In this document: in pieces, positions 8,573-16,199 of the stretch | How positions within the stretch are numbered: position 1 is the stretch's first letter | How the letters are laid out: each line of letters starts with the position of its first letter | Source of the DNA: Fen-549 sp964636655 | GTDB lineage: Bacteria; Actinomycetota; Thermoleophilia; Gaiellales; Gaiellaceae | DNA length: 64,000 nucleotides | Reading direction: 5' to 3' | Assembly: GCA_964636655.1 (NCBI GenBank) | Contig: CAZWTK010000006.1 | Location: 1-64,000 of the forward strand | Made by a program: the position numbers and the translations under genes | The notes under the pieces: generated by a model | Seen by the model: only the letters and a program-made list of their open reading frames with translations | Database searches by the model: none | Told to the model about the DNA's origin: nothing

Positions 8573-8820
8573 CTGCTCCTACATGCGAGGCGGGCTTGCG
8601 GTGGATGTGGACAGTGTTCGGGATGTGGGCGTCGGAGGACGGCGTTTCGTGAGCCGCAGCCGCACATGTCGGCTGCGGCGGTCGAAAATGCTGGAAAACC
8701 GGCGATGTACTAGCTCAAACGCCCTGAGCGCGAACCAGGTTCGAGCAGGCCCGTCTCAATTCCTGACTGAGTTTTCCGAATTCGGGAATACCGTTCAGCC
8801 AACCACGTTTGCACCGGTAT

Positions 8821-9066
8821 ATGAGCGCTCTCGACGACATCCGCGCAAAGATCGAGCAGGCAAGCGACCGACGGGCCGAGCTCTGGCACGAGCTCTCTGA
8901 AGGCCACGACCCGGCCGTCGCCGCCGAGCTGCACGAGCTCGAGCGCGAGATCGAGCGGCTCTGGGACGAGCAGCGCGCCGTGCGCGCGGCAATCCGCTTC
9001 GGCGATCGCGAGAAGATCCTGCGGCGAGCGCGCACCGAAGAGCGAATAGAACGCTCCGCAGCCTGA
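8821..9066 (+). CDS. Small coiled-coil protein, DUF2630-like
   Basis: 81 residues, charged and helical throughout (LDDIRAKIEQASDRRAEL, then ELEREIERLWDEQRAVRA). The pattern of a helix, an EG(H)DP turn and a second helix with xLWDxxRxxRAxxxFG resembles DUF2630, a small actinobacterial family of unknown function whose consensus has DQCWDLLRQRRA at this place. The ATG at 8821 is preferred over an upstream TTG. Function unknown. Confidence 0.6.
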   Translation: MSALDDIRAKIEQASDRRAELWHELSEGHDPAVAAELHELEREIERLWDEQRAVRAAIRFGDREKILRRARTEERIERSAA

Positions 9067-9151
9067 GCAAACGAAAGTCTGCCGATGAGGCGGGCGGCAA
9101 TCGTCGGCGGCCGTCTAAATCAGATTCAAGCGGTCGTTCTAGCGAGAAGCG

Positions 9152-9583
9152 TTAGCGGGATTTCCGGAGTCCCAATCCACTTGCCGGAACTGATATCCAG
9201 GCGAGTTGGGTTTGAATGACATCGACTCGCCTCCCGAATCGTCGGTCACAGGCCCGCACTCCGGCGCCGGTATCGCCTCCGGCCCCGATTAGTCGAACAC
9301 ACATCTCGACGCGTCGGGATTGCCGGTCGTCGACCCCGGCTCCGCTTCGACGTACTCGTTTCCCGGCGTCTCGGAGGGCGAGACGGAAAGCGATTCGCCA
9401 GACCCAACCCGCCAGCGTCCCTTCGCCGCGAAAGCTCTTTCGTCGCTGGATGGCTCGAACGAAGGCTTCCTGCAGAACGTCGTGAGCGGACTGCTGATCG
9501 CCGGTGGTCGTCGCCAGCGCATTCCGAAACCCGAAGTATTTCGTGCGGTAGAGATCCTCGAGCTCGGCGAGAGTGGCATCCAC
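9152..9583 (-). pseudogene. Truncated ECF-type RNA polymerase sigma factor (region 2 only)
   Basis: The first ~75 residues are a clear sigma-70 region 2: LYRTKYFGFRNAL, then HDVLQEAFVRAIQR and RGEGTLAGWVWRIAFRLAL. Immediately after ALRDAGKRVRR the frame becomes a low-similarity tail, and no region 4 HTH is found in any frame before about 9120. A frame change near 9330 gives GNPDASRCVFD and then stops. It therefore looks like a decayed sigma factor that could still bind core polymerase through region 2 but not a -35 element. The start at 9583 fits the family. Confidence 0.6.
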
Positions 9584-9662
9584 GTTTCTTAGAGCCCCGT
9601 GACAGCGGGTTTTCTTTACCCCTCCGCGTCTCGAAGAGGAGACACTCGGCGCGGATCAGGTC

Positions 9663-10274
9663 TCAGCGCGGAACGCAGTCTGTTTTGCAGACCCACTTCT
9701 TCTTAACCGACGACCAGCGCCAGAGCTCGTGGTGATCGCGGCCGTCCGGAGCGTGGTTCGCCTTGATCAGGATTTTCCATCTGACCGGTGCCTTGCGGCG
9801 GGAGATAACGATCCGGTCGCCGACGACTTTCTGCAGCTCCACGAAAGCAAGCGAGCGAACCTTCTGCTGTCTGTAGAGCGTGAGAACCTCGCCAACGGAA
9901 GCCGTGGCGTAGTCGCGAACGGCAATCTCCACGCGGCGATCGGCGTTCAGGTTGCGCGCCCAGGCCTGCACGAGTCCGCTGGTACGGCTCCCCGGGCTCC
10001 GGAAGACCTGGGTGATCTGGGGGTAGACGATAGCGCCCTTGCGACGATCCCTGACCCGAAAGTAGGTCGTCGGAGTCGCCGTCTGACCTTGGTGTAGATC
10101 GAAGACCTGAACGCTTTCTTTCGCCCGGTCGCGATCGAGATTCAATTTGAAGGTGTGTAGGCGGTACAGCTTGGGCAGGGGCACGAGCCGCGAGCTGCCC
10201 AAGCCTGAGCCGGGCAAGACGAGAAGGGCCGAAAAGAGAACTGCAACCGACGCGAGAGCCGTTTTTCTCGACAC
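9663..10274 (-). CDS. Secreted protein of unknown function
   Basis: 203 residues with a clear signal peptide (KTALASVAVLFSALLVLPGSGLGSS). The mature part reads as beta-rich repeats (TFKLNLDRDRAKESVQVFDL, NLNADRRVEIAVRDYA) resembling FG-GAP/VCBS-like segments in which an acidic Dx(D/N)xD-type loop precedes a strand. Two cysteines near the C-terminus (VCKTDC) may form a disulfide. I do not recognise the family. It sits upstream of, and divergent from, tRNA-Ala. Confidence 0.7.
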   Translation of the reverse strand: MSRKTALASVAVLFSALLVLPGSGLGSSRLVPLPKLYRLHTFKLNLDRDRAKESVQVFDLHQGQTATPTTYFRVRDRRKGAIVYPQITQVFRSPGSRTSGLVQAWARNLNADRRVEIAVRDYATASVGEVLTLYRQQKVRSLAFVELQKVVGDRIVISRRKAPVRWKILIKANHAPDGRDHHELWRWSSVKKKWVCKTDCVPR

Positions 10275-10380
10275 CGGACGAGTATAGAACCGCTCGGGCG
10301 GAAATCTCAGGCGCCGGGTTGCCTGCTAAGTGCGGCGGTTGAAGAGAGGCGGGCGGCGGGCGGGCTACACTGCGGGCGAA

Positions 10381-10453
10381 GGGGCGTTAGCTCAGCTGGG
10401 AGAGCGCCGGCTTTGCAAGCCGGAGGTCACCGGTTCGATCCCGGTACGCTCCA
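10381..10453 (+). tRNA. tRNA-Ala (anticodon TGC)
   Basis: 73 nt. Acceptor GGGGCGT pairs with ACGCTCC, the D-arm is TAGCTCAGCTGGGAGAGC, the anticodon loop is CTTTGCAAG, and the T-arm is CCGGTTCGATCCCGG. Discriminator A; CCA is not encoded. Its 3' flank starts CTCTCGCTTCCTCGGCCGGC and matches 19 of 22 positions of the flank of tRNA-Ala(GGC) at 46942. Confidence 0.97.
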
Positions 10454-10570
10454 CTCTCGCTTCCTCGGCCGGCGGCGTAGCCGCGGCGAATTGAATGCCC
10501 GGCACAGTGGTGCCGCCTGGCACCGCCAACGGCGCCCCGAAAAAGCGAGAGGCGAGGAGGTTCAAACCAG
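10454..10570 (+). repeat. Degenerate copy of the tRNA-Ala-associated dispersed repeat
   Basis: Downstream of tRNA-Ala(TGC), the core GCCAACGGCGCCCCGAAAAA, GCGAGA-GGC and then GTTCAAACC matches the core of the copies at 27003-27150 and 46778-46919. It also contains a GGTGCC/GGCACC hairpin near 10509-10525. The region from here to 10748 contains no convincing gene. Confidence 0.55.
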
Positions 10571-10748
10571 TCTGACTCGAGTCCGCCGAAAGTCCGCTTC
10601 GCTACGCGAGGCATGGCGACTCTTGTCGGTGGGATGAGGAGAGCCGCTGTGAGCCGCGCCCGCGCAGGTCGGTCACGGCGGCGATTGCGCTCGCACGTTC
10701 AGCGACGACTCGAGAAGCGCGAGACGAAAGGCGCGACTTTCGCCGGTC

Positions 10749-11057
10749 CTAGACGCCGTCCAGAGCCTCGGTCGGGGTGATCTGCGGTATTCGCTGAGGC
10801 GGGCCGAGAGCGCCGCTTCGCACGAGCCCGAGTAGATCTTCGTAGCCGCCGATTGTCTCGCCGTCGATGATCACCTGCGGGACAGTCTTGCCTCCCGTCA
10901 GCTCGTACAGGCGGCAACAGCGTTCGTCGGCACCGATTTCGATCTCCTCGTACTCGAATCCGTACTGCTCGAGCAGCGCCTTTGCTCGTGTGCAGTACGC
11001 GCACCAGGCGGAGGTGTAGAGGCGAACCTGCGGTACCGGATGTTTGTCGAGCGCCAT
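10749..11057 (-). CDS. Glutaredoxin family protein
   Basis: 102 residues. Active site SAWCAYCTRAK (CxxC) follows a first strand VRLYTS, and the cis-Pro/GSH-binding element is KTVPQVIIDGETIGGYEDL. It resembles the NrdH/Grx-like group that reduces disulfides using mycothiol or thioredoxin reductase in actinobacteria. A start at 11057 (MALDKHPVPQ) places it divergent from thioredoxin across a palindromic operator. The C-terminal ~15 residues are not conserved. Confidence 0.88.
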   Translation of the reverse strand: MALDKHPVPQVRLYTSAWCAYCTRAKALLEQYGFEYEEIEIGADERCCRLYELTGGKTVPQVIIDGETIGGYEDLLGLVRSGALGPPQRIPQITPTEALDGV

Positions 11058-11069
11058 CTGATGCAATAC

Positions 11070-11091
11070 TATACAACCATACGGCTGTATA
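11070..11091. promoter_or_regulatory. 22-bp palindromic operator between glutaredoxin and thioredoxin
   Basis: TATACA-N-CC-N-TA-N-GG-N-TGTATA is symmetric at 18 of 22 positions. On the plus strand it overlaps a perfect -10 TATAAT (11088-11093); on the minus strand it overlaps TATAGT (11073-11068). An ArsR-family gene is two genes downstream and is the obvious candidate regulator; a CsoR-type factor is an alternative. Confidence 0.65.
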
Positions 11092-11154
11092 ATGGTAGAT
11101 ACACATGCTCCGGCTTTCGCCGATTGCATACTCGAACTGAAGGGAGATTCAAAG

Positions 11155-11502
11155 ATGGATGTCACAACCGAGACCTTCGAACGCGAAGTGATCGAGCGCT
11201 CGAACGAGCTCCCCGTCGTCGTAGATTTCTGGGCCGCCTGGTGCGCTCCCTGCCGCGCCCTGGGGCCGGCGATCGAGAGCGAGGTCGCCAAGCGCTCGGA
11301 CAAGCTCGCGCTGGTGAAGCTGGATGTCGACAGCGAGAGCGAAGTCGCCGCCCGCTACGGGATCCAGAGCATCCCGACCGTCGCGGTCTTCCGTAACGGC
11401 GAGCCCGTCAACGGCTTCATCGGCGCCTACCCGGCGGGAACGATCGGTAAGTTCTTCGACGAGCTGCTTGCCGAGGACGAAGCAGAGGCGCAGGCCGTCT
11501 AG
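11155..11502 (+). CDS. trxA: Thioredoxin
   Basis: 115 residues. Active site FWAAWCAPCRAL (WCAPC, the C-x-P-C variant), cis-Pro loop IQSIPTVAVFRNGE and ending helix are all present. It is a cytosolic dithiol oxidoreductase. The ATG at 11155 has AGGGAGA at 7-8 nt and is preferred to an upstream in-frame start that would run through the operator. It is probably cotranscribed with the ArsR gene. The last ~10 residues are acidic. Confidence 0.92.
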   Translation: MDVTTETFEREVIERSNELPVVVDFWAAWCAPCRALGPAIESEVAKRSDKLALVKLDVDSESEVAARYGIQSIPTVAVFRNGEPVNGFIGAYPAGTIGKFFDELLAEDEAEAQAV

Positions 11503-11585
11503 GTCTTGCTCGTAGCGTAGGCCGTAGCATCGTCGGATTGCCTTCTGCGCGAGTGCGGCCTGCTCATTTTAATTCGGTGCTCTTC

Positions 11586-11942
11586 ATGACCCTGCCCCAT
11601 CCGCTCCCGGACGAGCTCAGCGAGTTGATCGCCGCGCGCTTCCGCGTGCTGTCAGAGCCGATGCGAATCATGCTCGTCGACCGGTTACGCGAGGGCGAGG
11701 CCTGCGTCGGCGAACTGATCGAAGCCACAGGCGCGTCGCAGCAGAACGTCTCCAAGCACCTCGGCGTGCTGCTGCGAGCGGGCATCGTCGGCCGGCGACG
11801 GCAGGGGACCTTCGCCTACTACCGGATCGTGGACGGGGGCGTCTTCGGACTCTGCGAGCAGGTCTGCGGCAGCATGGAGCGCCGGCTCGAGGAGTCGAGC
11901 GCGCTGGCCGGCCCATCGGGGCGCTCGCTCGAAGCCCGCTAG
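11586..11942 (+). CDS. ArsR/SmtB-family transcriptional regulator
   Basis: 118 residues with the winged helix: LIAARFRVLSEPMRIMLVDRL, recognition helix GASQQNVSKHLGVLLRAG and wing RRRQGTFAYYRI. Two cysteines occur (GEACVGEL; LCEQVCG), the second group near the C-terminal helix where ArsR repressors often bind metal or sense thiol oxidation. Location after thioredoxin suggests it senses redox state or metals and acts on the palindrome at 11070. The ATG at 11586 is preferred over the TTG at 11538. Its stop codon shares CTAG with the convergent gene's stop. Confidence 0.88.
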   Translation: MTLPHPLPDELSELIAARFRVLSEPMRIMLVDRLREGEACVGELIEATGASQQNVSKHLGVLLRAGIVGRRRQGTFAYYRIVDGGVFGLCEQVCGSMERRLEESSALAGPSGRSLEAR

Positions 11943-12301
11943 GCCGCCGACGAATCCACTTGCCAGAGGTGGAACGCGTTACCCTCGCTGTCCTTGCAGG
12001 GCGCGAACCAACCCATGCCCGGGACGGGCACCTTCTCCTCCGCCTCGCCGCCGAGCTCCTTTATCTTCGCCCGGGCCGCCTCGATATCGGCAACGGCGTA
12101 GTAGTAGTTGGGATAGCCGTCGCGCTTCTCCGACGGGAAGACGGCAATGCCCAGCTTCCCGTCCCACAAGCGGGCGATCCGGTAGTCCATCTCCGCCATT
12201 CCTGAATCCTCGAAGTTCCATCCAAAGAGCCCGCTCCAGAACTTCTGCGCCCTGTCCGCATCTACGGACGGAAACTCGATGTGCACGATCTCGCCGGCCA
12301 T
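11939..12301 (-). CDS. VOC family protein (glyoxalase/bleomycin-resistance fold)
   Basis: 120 residues, a single VOC module: EIVHIEFPSVDADRAQKFW at the start, GYPNYYYAVADIEAARAKI at the second repeat and GNAFHLWQVD at the end. This resembles the actinobacterial 27-kDa-antigen/CFP30B-like half-molecules, whose substrates are unknown. AGGAGAGG lies just before the ATG at 12301. It ends in a 4-nt CTAG shared with the ArsR gene. Confidence 0.85.
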   Translation of the reverse strand: MAGEIVHIEFPSVDADRAQKFWSGLFGWNFEDSGMAEMDYRIARLWDGKLGIAVFPSEKRDGYPNYYYAVADIEAARAKIKELGGEAEEKVPVPGMGWFAPCKDSEGNAFHLWQVDSSAA

Positions 12302-12408
12302 TGCCTCTCCTCTTCTGTCTCGATTCGCTGGTCTCGAAAGCGACTTCCCGCGCGAGCGAAACGCGACACCTCGAGGTTCGGCGACGAAGACGCGGCGAGC
12401 GGCGAACG

Positions 12409-12834
12409 CTAGAAAGTCGCGCGAAGCCGGTCGCAGAGCAAGGCGATCTTGGCCGCGTCGCCGCGCGGAGCGTCTTCCCACTCGTCTACGCGCGGGCCCC
12501 AAAACTCGCGCGGCGTGCCCGGGTGCCGGGCGACGACGTAGACGTGGTGATGCGGCACGTGATTGAAGGTGAAGGCGTAGACGTGCTCGGCGCCGTCTTG
12601 CTCGAGCGCCTTCGCCAGGCGCGTGACGACCCGCGCCAGCGCGCAGGCCTCGTCGTCGGAGAGATCGGCCAGGCCGCGAGCGTGTCGCTTCGCATCTACG
12701 AAGAAGTAGCCGAGATAGCCGCCGACCATCCCGGCGGGAGCGTGCGAAACGAGCACCTGCTCGTCCTCGTACAGCAGCTCGCCCACGAGCATGCCCTTGC
12801 CCTCGTGCTTCTCACAGATCGGGCAGCCTTCCAT
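12409..12834 (-). CDS. HIT family nucleotide hydrolase/transferase
   Basis: 141 residues. The histidine triad is HVPHHHVYVV (HxHxHxx) near residue 92, and the N-terminal CPICEKH may bind zinc. HIT proteins cleave nucleoside phosphoramidates or dinucleoside polyphosphates. The domain is complete. It is in the same direction as the VOC gene but separated by about 107 bp. Confidence 0.87.
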   Translation of the reverse strand: MEGCPICEKHEGKGMLVGELLYEDEQVLVSHAPAGMVGGYLGYFFVDAKRHARGLADLSDDEACALARVVTRLAKALEQDGAEHVYAFTFNHVPHHHVYVVARHPGTPREFWGPRVDEWEDAPRGDAAKIALLCDRLRATF

Positions 12835-12936
12835 GCTTCCACCGTACCGAACTTCGCCCCGAAGCGTGGTGCCGCGAACAAAGCGCGGAGCGGTGGCGAC
12901 AGCGATCGAGCCGCTCCACCGCTCTGCAGGATCGAG

Positions 12937-13566
12937 CTACAACCGACTCAGCTCGGCGGCCACGAGCTCGGCCCAGCGCCTCGCCCGCGGCAGCGGAACC
13001 AGGCCCAGCCCGAGCGGGCGCAGCGCAATCCCGTGCACGGCTCCCGGGATGAGCGTGTAGTCGCCTCGGGCGCCGAGCGCGAGCGCCCGCTCGAAGCCGG
13101 CGCGGGAGTGCCGCGGCGAGACGCCCGGAATACCGGGCAGTGGCCGGTCGAGCGTGCCGTGGAAGACCGAGAAGCGGCGCCCGCGCAGCCCGTCGAGCGG
13201 CAGCCGCGGCGGAATCCAGGGCGCCAGGCCGATGACCTGCTCGACCGAGGGCTCGGCGGCCACCGCAATCGCAACGGCGCCACCCATCGAGAAGCCGAGC
13301 AGAAGCGTCCGCTCGCCCCCGGTCGCCTCAATCGCGGCACGGGCATCCTCGACGCACTCCTCGAAGCGGCGCCAGGACTTGATGCGGTAGCGAAGCTCGG
13401 CAAAGCGAACCTCAGGGAAGAAAGGACGTAACCGTTCCAACAGCCACTCGATCGTGGGGCTCCAGGTTCCCTCGACCTCGGCGCGCTGACCGCCGTTCAT
13501 GCAGACGACGCCGAGTGGACCTTCGCCGCCCGTGATTCGTAGTTCCGCACCGGTCGAGGTCTTCAT
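12937..13566 (-). CDS. Alpha/beta hydrolase (dienelactone hydrolase-like)
   Basis: 209 residues. The nucleophile elbow is LLLGFSMGGAVAIA (GFSMG), the acid is in FSVFHGTLDRPLPG, and the catalytic His is in GAVHGIALRP. No signal peptide. Substrate unknown. The ATG at 13566 (MKTSTGAEL) gives the natural N-terminus; the much longer open frame upstream is antisense to the next gene. Confidence 0.82.
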   Translation of the reverse strand: MKTSTGAELRITGGEGPLGVVCMNGGQRAEVEGTWSPTIEWLLERLRPFFPEVRFAELRYRIKSWRRFEECVEDARAAIEATGGERTLLLGFSMGGAVAIAVAAEPSVEQVIGLAPWIPPRLPLDGLRGRRFSVFHGTLDRPLPGIPGVSPRHSRAGFERALALGARGDYTLIPGAVHGIALRPLGLGLVPLPRARRWAELVAAELSRL

Positions 13567-13683
13567 CCGCGCAAACGCTACCCTAGGGCGCCCACGGCAC
13601 GGGAACGGCGCTCCAACGTTCCGGGTCTTCTTTCCGCTTGAATATGCGCGCGATACTTCGGTAACCAGCGAAGGAGAATCGGC

Positions 13684-14295
13684 GTGAACGTTCTCGTTCT
13701 CGGAGCGAATGGAAGGACCGGCCGTCTGGTCGTCGAGCGGGCACTCGCGGCTGGGCACACGGTCACCGCCTTCGTCCGCGATCCCTCCAAGCTGCAGTTG
13801 AGTCACGAGCAGCTGAGCGTTGCCAACGGTGACGCTCGCGACGTAGACAGCCTGCTTGCGGCGCTCAAGGGCCAGGACGCCGTCGTCAACACCATCGGCG
13901 GCGGCGAGCGCAAGCTGATCGCAGCGACCACGGCGGCGCTCGTGGCGGCGATGCGCAAGCGCAACGTCAGACGAGTCGTGGCCCTGTCCACCTTCATTGC
14001 CACGCCCAACTTCCGGCCGACCGGGATGATGAGGTTGTTTCCGCGCCTGGTGCGGGGAGTCGCCAAGGACGACCTGGCCGGCGTGAAGCTGCTCGAGCTC
14101 TCCAGGCTCGACTGGACGATCGTCTATTCGACGCTGCTCAAGAACAAGCCCCGGACGGGCTTCCGCGTCGTCGGCCCGGACGAGACCGTGACGGCGAAAA
14201 ACCACGTCAACAGAGCCGACGTGGCCGAGTGCCTGCTCGACGCGCTCGGCGACCGCTCAACCATCGGGCAGTCGCTCTTGATCACCGAGCGCTGA
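13684..14295 (+). CDS. NAD(P)-binding NmrA/SDR-like protein
   Basis: 203 residues. The dinucleotide-binding glycine motif is VLVLGANGRTGRLVV, followed by the basic VRDPSKL expected for NADP. An internal VVNTIGGGERKL and a late DWTIVYSTLLKN are typical of NmrA-like or flavin-reductase-type atypical SDRs. No catalytic YxxxK is obvious, so it may be a redox sensor or ubiquinone/flavin reductase. GTG start at 13684 with AAGGAGA upstream. Confidence 0.85.
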   Translation: MNVLVLGANGRTGRLVVERALAAGHTVTAFVRDPSKLQLSHEQLSVANGDARDVDSLLAALKGQDAVVNTIGGGERKLIAATTAALVAAMRKRNVRRVVALSTFIATPNFRPTGMMRLFPRLVRGVAKDDLAGVKLLELSRLDWTIVYSTLLKNKPRTGFRVVGPDETVTAKNHVNRADVAECLLDALGDRSTIGQSLLITER

Positions 14296-14349
14296 ACACC
14301 GACCGCGGGTTGCGCGAGCGGCCTCGGCAGGAGATACTCGGCGCCGGGA

Positions 14350-15981
14350 ATGGCCGAGAAGGCGCTCGCATACTCTCAGGGTCTTTCAGACGTCCCGCTG
14401 CGAGCCGAGACGATCGGACAGATGTGGGCAAGCACCGTCGCCGCCCACGCAGGTAGCGACGCACTCGTCTCGCGGCACCAGGGAATCCGGTGGACTTACG
14501 CGCAGATGGACGAGCAGGTTGAGCGCTGCGCCCGCGCGCTGATCGCCGAGGGAGTGCAGAAGGGCGACCGGGTTGGCATCTGGGCACCGAACGTGGCCGA
14601 GTGGGTGGTTGTGCAATTCGCCACGGCGCGCGTTGGGGCGATCATGGTCAACATCAATCCGTCTTACCGGGCGCACGAGCTGGAGTTCGTGCTGCGCCAG
14701 TCGGGCTGCACGATGATGATACTGGCGCCCGGCTACAGGGGCGCCGACTACCGCGCGCTGCTCAAGGCCGCCGAGGCGCCCGCGTTGACCCGCTCGGTCG
14801 TGCTGGGCGAAGGCTGGGAGGCGATGCTCAGGCGAGCAGACGAGGTCTCTCCCGATCAACTGGCCGAGCGCGAGAACAGCCTCGACTTCGACGAGGCGAT
14901 CAACATTCAGTACACCTCCGGCACGACCGGCTTCCCCAAGGGCGCCACGCTCTCGCACCACAACATCCTGAACAACGGCTTTTTCATCGGCGAGACGCTC
15001 GCCCTGACGCCCGCCGACCGCGTCTGCCTGCCGGTGCCCTTCTACCACTGCTTCGGGATGGTGCTGGGCAACATGGCCATCGTCACGCACGGCGCCTGCA
15101 TCGTCATCCCCGGCGAGGGTTTCATCTCGAAGGAGGTGCTGGAGACAGTCGCGGCCGAGCGCTGTACGGCGCTCTACGGCGTGCCGACTATGTTCATCAC
15201 CGAGCTCGCCTCGCCCGAGTTCGACAAGACCGACCTCTCGTCACTGCGCACCGGGATCATGGCCGGCTCTCCCTGCCCCATCGACACGATGAAGCGGGTG
15301 CAGTCAGACATGCACATGAGCGAGGTGACGATCTGTCCGGGCATGCCCGAGACCTCACCCGTCTCGCCCCAGACGCGCCTCGACGACCCGCTCGAGAAGC
15401 GCGACACGACGGTGGGCCCGGTGCACCCCCACGTCGAAGTCAAGATCGTCGACCCCGAGACGGGGCGCACCATCCGGCGCGGCGAGACCGGCGAGCTGTG
15501 CACACGCGGCTATTGCGTGATGCTCGGCTACTGGGAGGACGAGGAGGCGACGCGCGACGTGATCGACGCCGCGCGCTGGATGCACACCGGCGATCTGGCG
15601 ACGATGGACGACGGCGGCTACCTGAACATCGTCGGCCGGATCAAGGACATGATCATCTGCGGCGGCGAGAACATCTACCCACGCGAGATCGAGGAGTTCC
15701 TCTACTCGCATCCGCAGATCGTGGACGTGCAGGTGATCGGCATTCCAGACCCCAAGTTCGGCGAGGCGATCTGCGCCTGGGTCATTCCTCGCCATGGTTC
15801 CGAACTGGACGCGAAGGCGGTCAAGGACTTCTGCCGCGATCAGATCGCCCGCTACAAGATCCCCCGCTACGTTCGCTTCGTCGACAGCTTCCCGATGACC
15901 GTCTCGGGCAAGGTGCAGAAGTACAAGATGCGCGAGACCGAGATCGCCGAGCGCGGCCTGACCGAGCTCGAGACGGCCTAG
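14350..15981 (+). CDS. Fatty-acyl-CoA synthetase (AMP-binding, FadD family)
   Basis: 543 residues with the ANL fold. The P-loop YTSGTTGFPKG starts at residue 188, GRIKDMIICGGENIYPREIE marks the hinge, and SGKVQKYKMRE holds the C-terminal catalytic Lys. It activates medium/long fatty acids to acyl-CoA through acyl-AMP. The A5 motif, usually YGMTE, reads PGMPE here (near residue 329), two substitutions at positions that contact the adenylate, which could alter or lower activity. The stop codon lies inside the left arm of the long inverted repeat that follows. Confidence 0.9.
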   Translation: MAEKALAYSQGLSDVPLRAETIGQMWASTVAAHAGSDALVSRHQGIRWTYAQMDEQVERCARALIAEGVQKGDRVGIWAPNVAEWVVVQFATARVGAIMVNINPSYRAHELEFVLRQSGCTMMILAPGYRGADYRALLKAAEAPALTRSVVLGEGWEAMLRRADEVSPDQLAERENSLDFDEAINIQYTSGTTGFPKGATLSHHNILNNGFFIGETLALTPADRVCLPVPFYHCFGMVLGNMAIVTHGACIVIPGEGFISKEVLETVAAERCTALYGVPTMFITELASPEFDKTDLSSLRTGIMAGSPCPIDTMKRVQSDMHMSEVTICPGMPETSPVSPQTRLDDPLEKRDTTVGPVHPHVEVKIVDPETGRTIRRGETGELCTRGYCVMLGYWEDEEATRDVIDAARWMHTGDLATMDDGGYLNIVGRIKDMIICGGENIYPREIEEFLYSHPQIVDVQVIGIPDPKFGEAICAWVIPRHGSELDAKAVKDFCRDQIARYKIPRYVRFVDSFPMTVSGKVQKYKMRETEIAERGLTELETA

Positions 15982-16075
15982 TCTCACGCTCTCGGCCGGC
16001 GATTCGATGCGGCCGGGCGCGGCCTGCCTCCCCGAACCGCCTGACGCGGCTGGCGGCGCCCTGAGAGCGTGAGAC
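15981..16075. repeat. Inverted repeat (13-bp perfect arms) with dispersed-repeat-like interior
   Basis: GTCTCACGCTCTC (15981-15993) and GAGAGCGTGAGAC (16063-16075) are perfect inverted arms around 69 nt. The interior (GGCCGGGCGCGGCCTGCCTC ... CCGCCTGACGCGGCTG) resembles the first half of the repeat at 27003-27150. The arm starts in the TAG stop of the acyl-CoA synthetase gene. Confidence 0.6.
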
Positions 16076-16103
16076 GAACCGGCGTAAATCCTCCCAATCG
16101 GAC

Positions 16104-16124
16104 GGGTCTTCGTGTGAAAGACCC
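16104..16124 (+). terminator. Stem-loop, possible terminator or leader hairpin
   Basis: GGGTCTT (16104-16110) and AAGACCC (16118-16124) form a perfect 7-bp stem with a 7-nt loop, between the acyl-CoA synthetase and capA-like genes. No U-run follows. Confidence 0.4.
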
Positions 16125-16199
16125 TGTTAGAGTCGCGGCGTGCGTCCCGACGTTACGGTCGGTCATCCGAGCAGAATCGTTTCCCGCAAAGAGAGGAGC

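Noticed and set aside
8583..8900. 105-codon frame after argF
   Set aside because: Arg/Ser-rich shadow-like composition, overlaps the better-supported small coiled-coil gene and has no ribosome binding site.
10387..10637. Open frames on both strands across tRNA-Ala(TGC)
   Set aside because: They translate the tRNA and the adjacent repeat; no family resemblance and no ribosome binding site.
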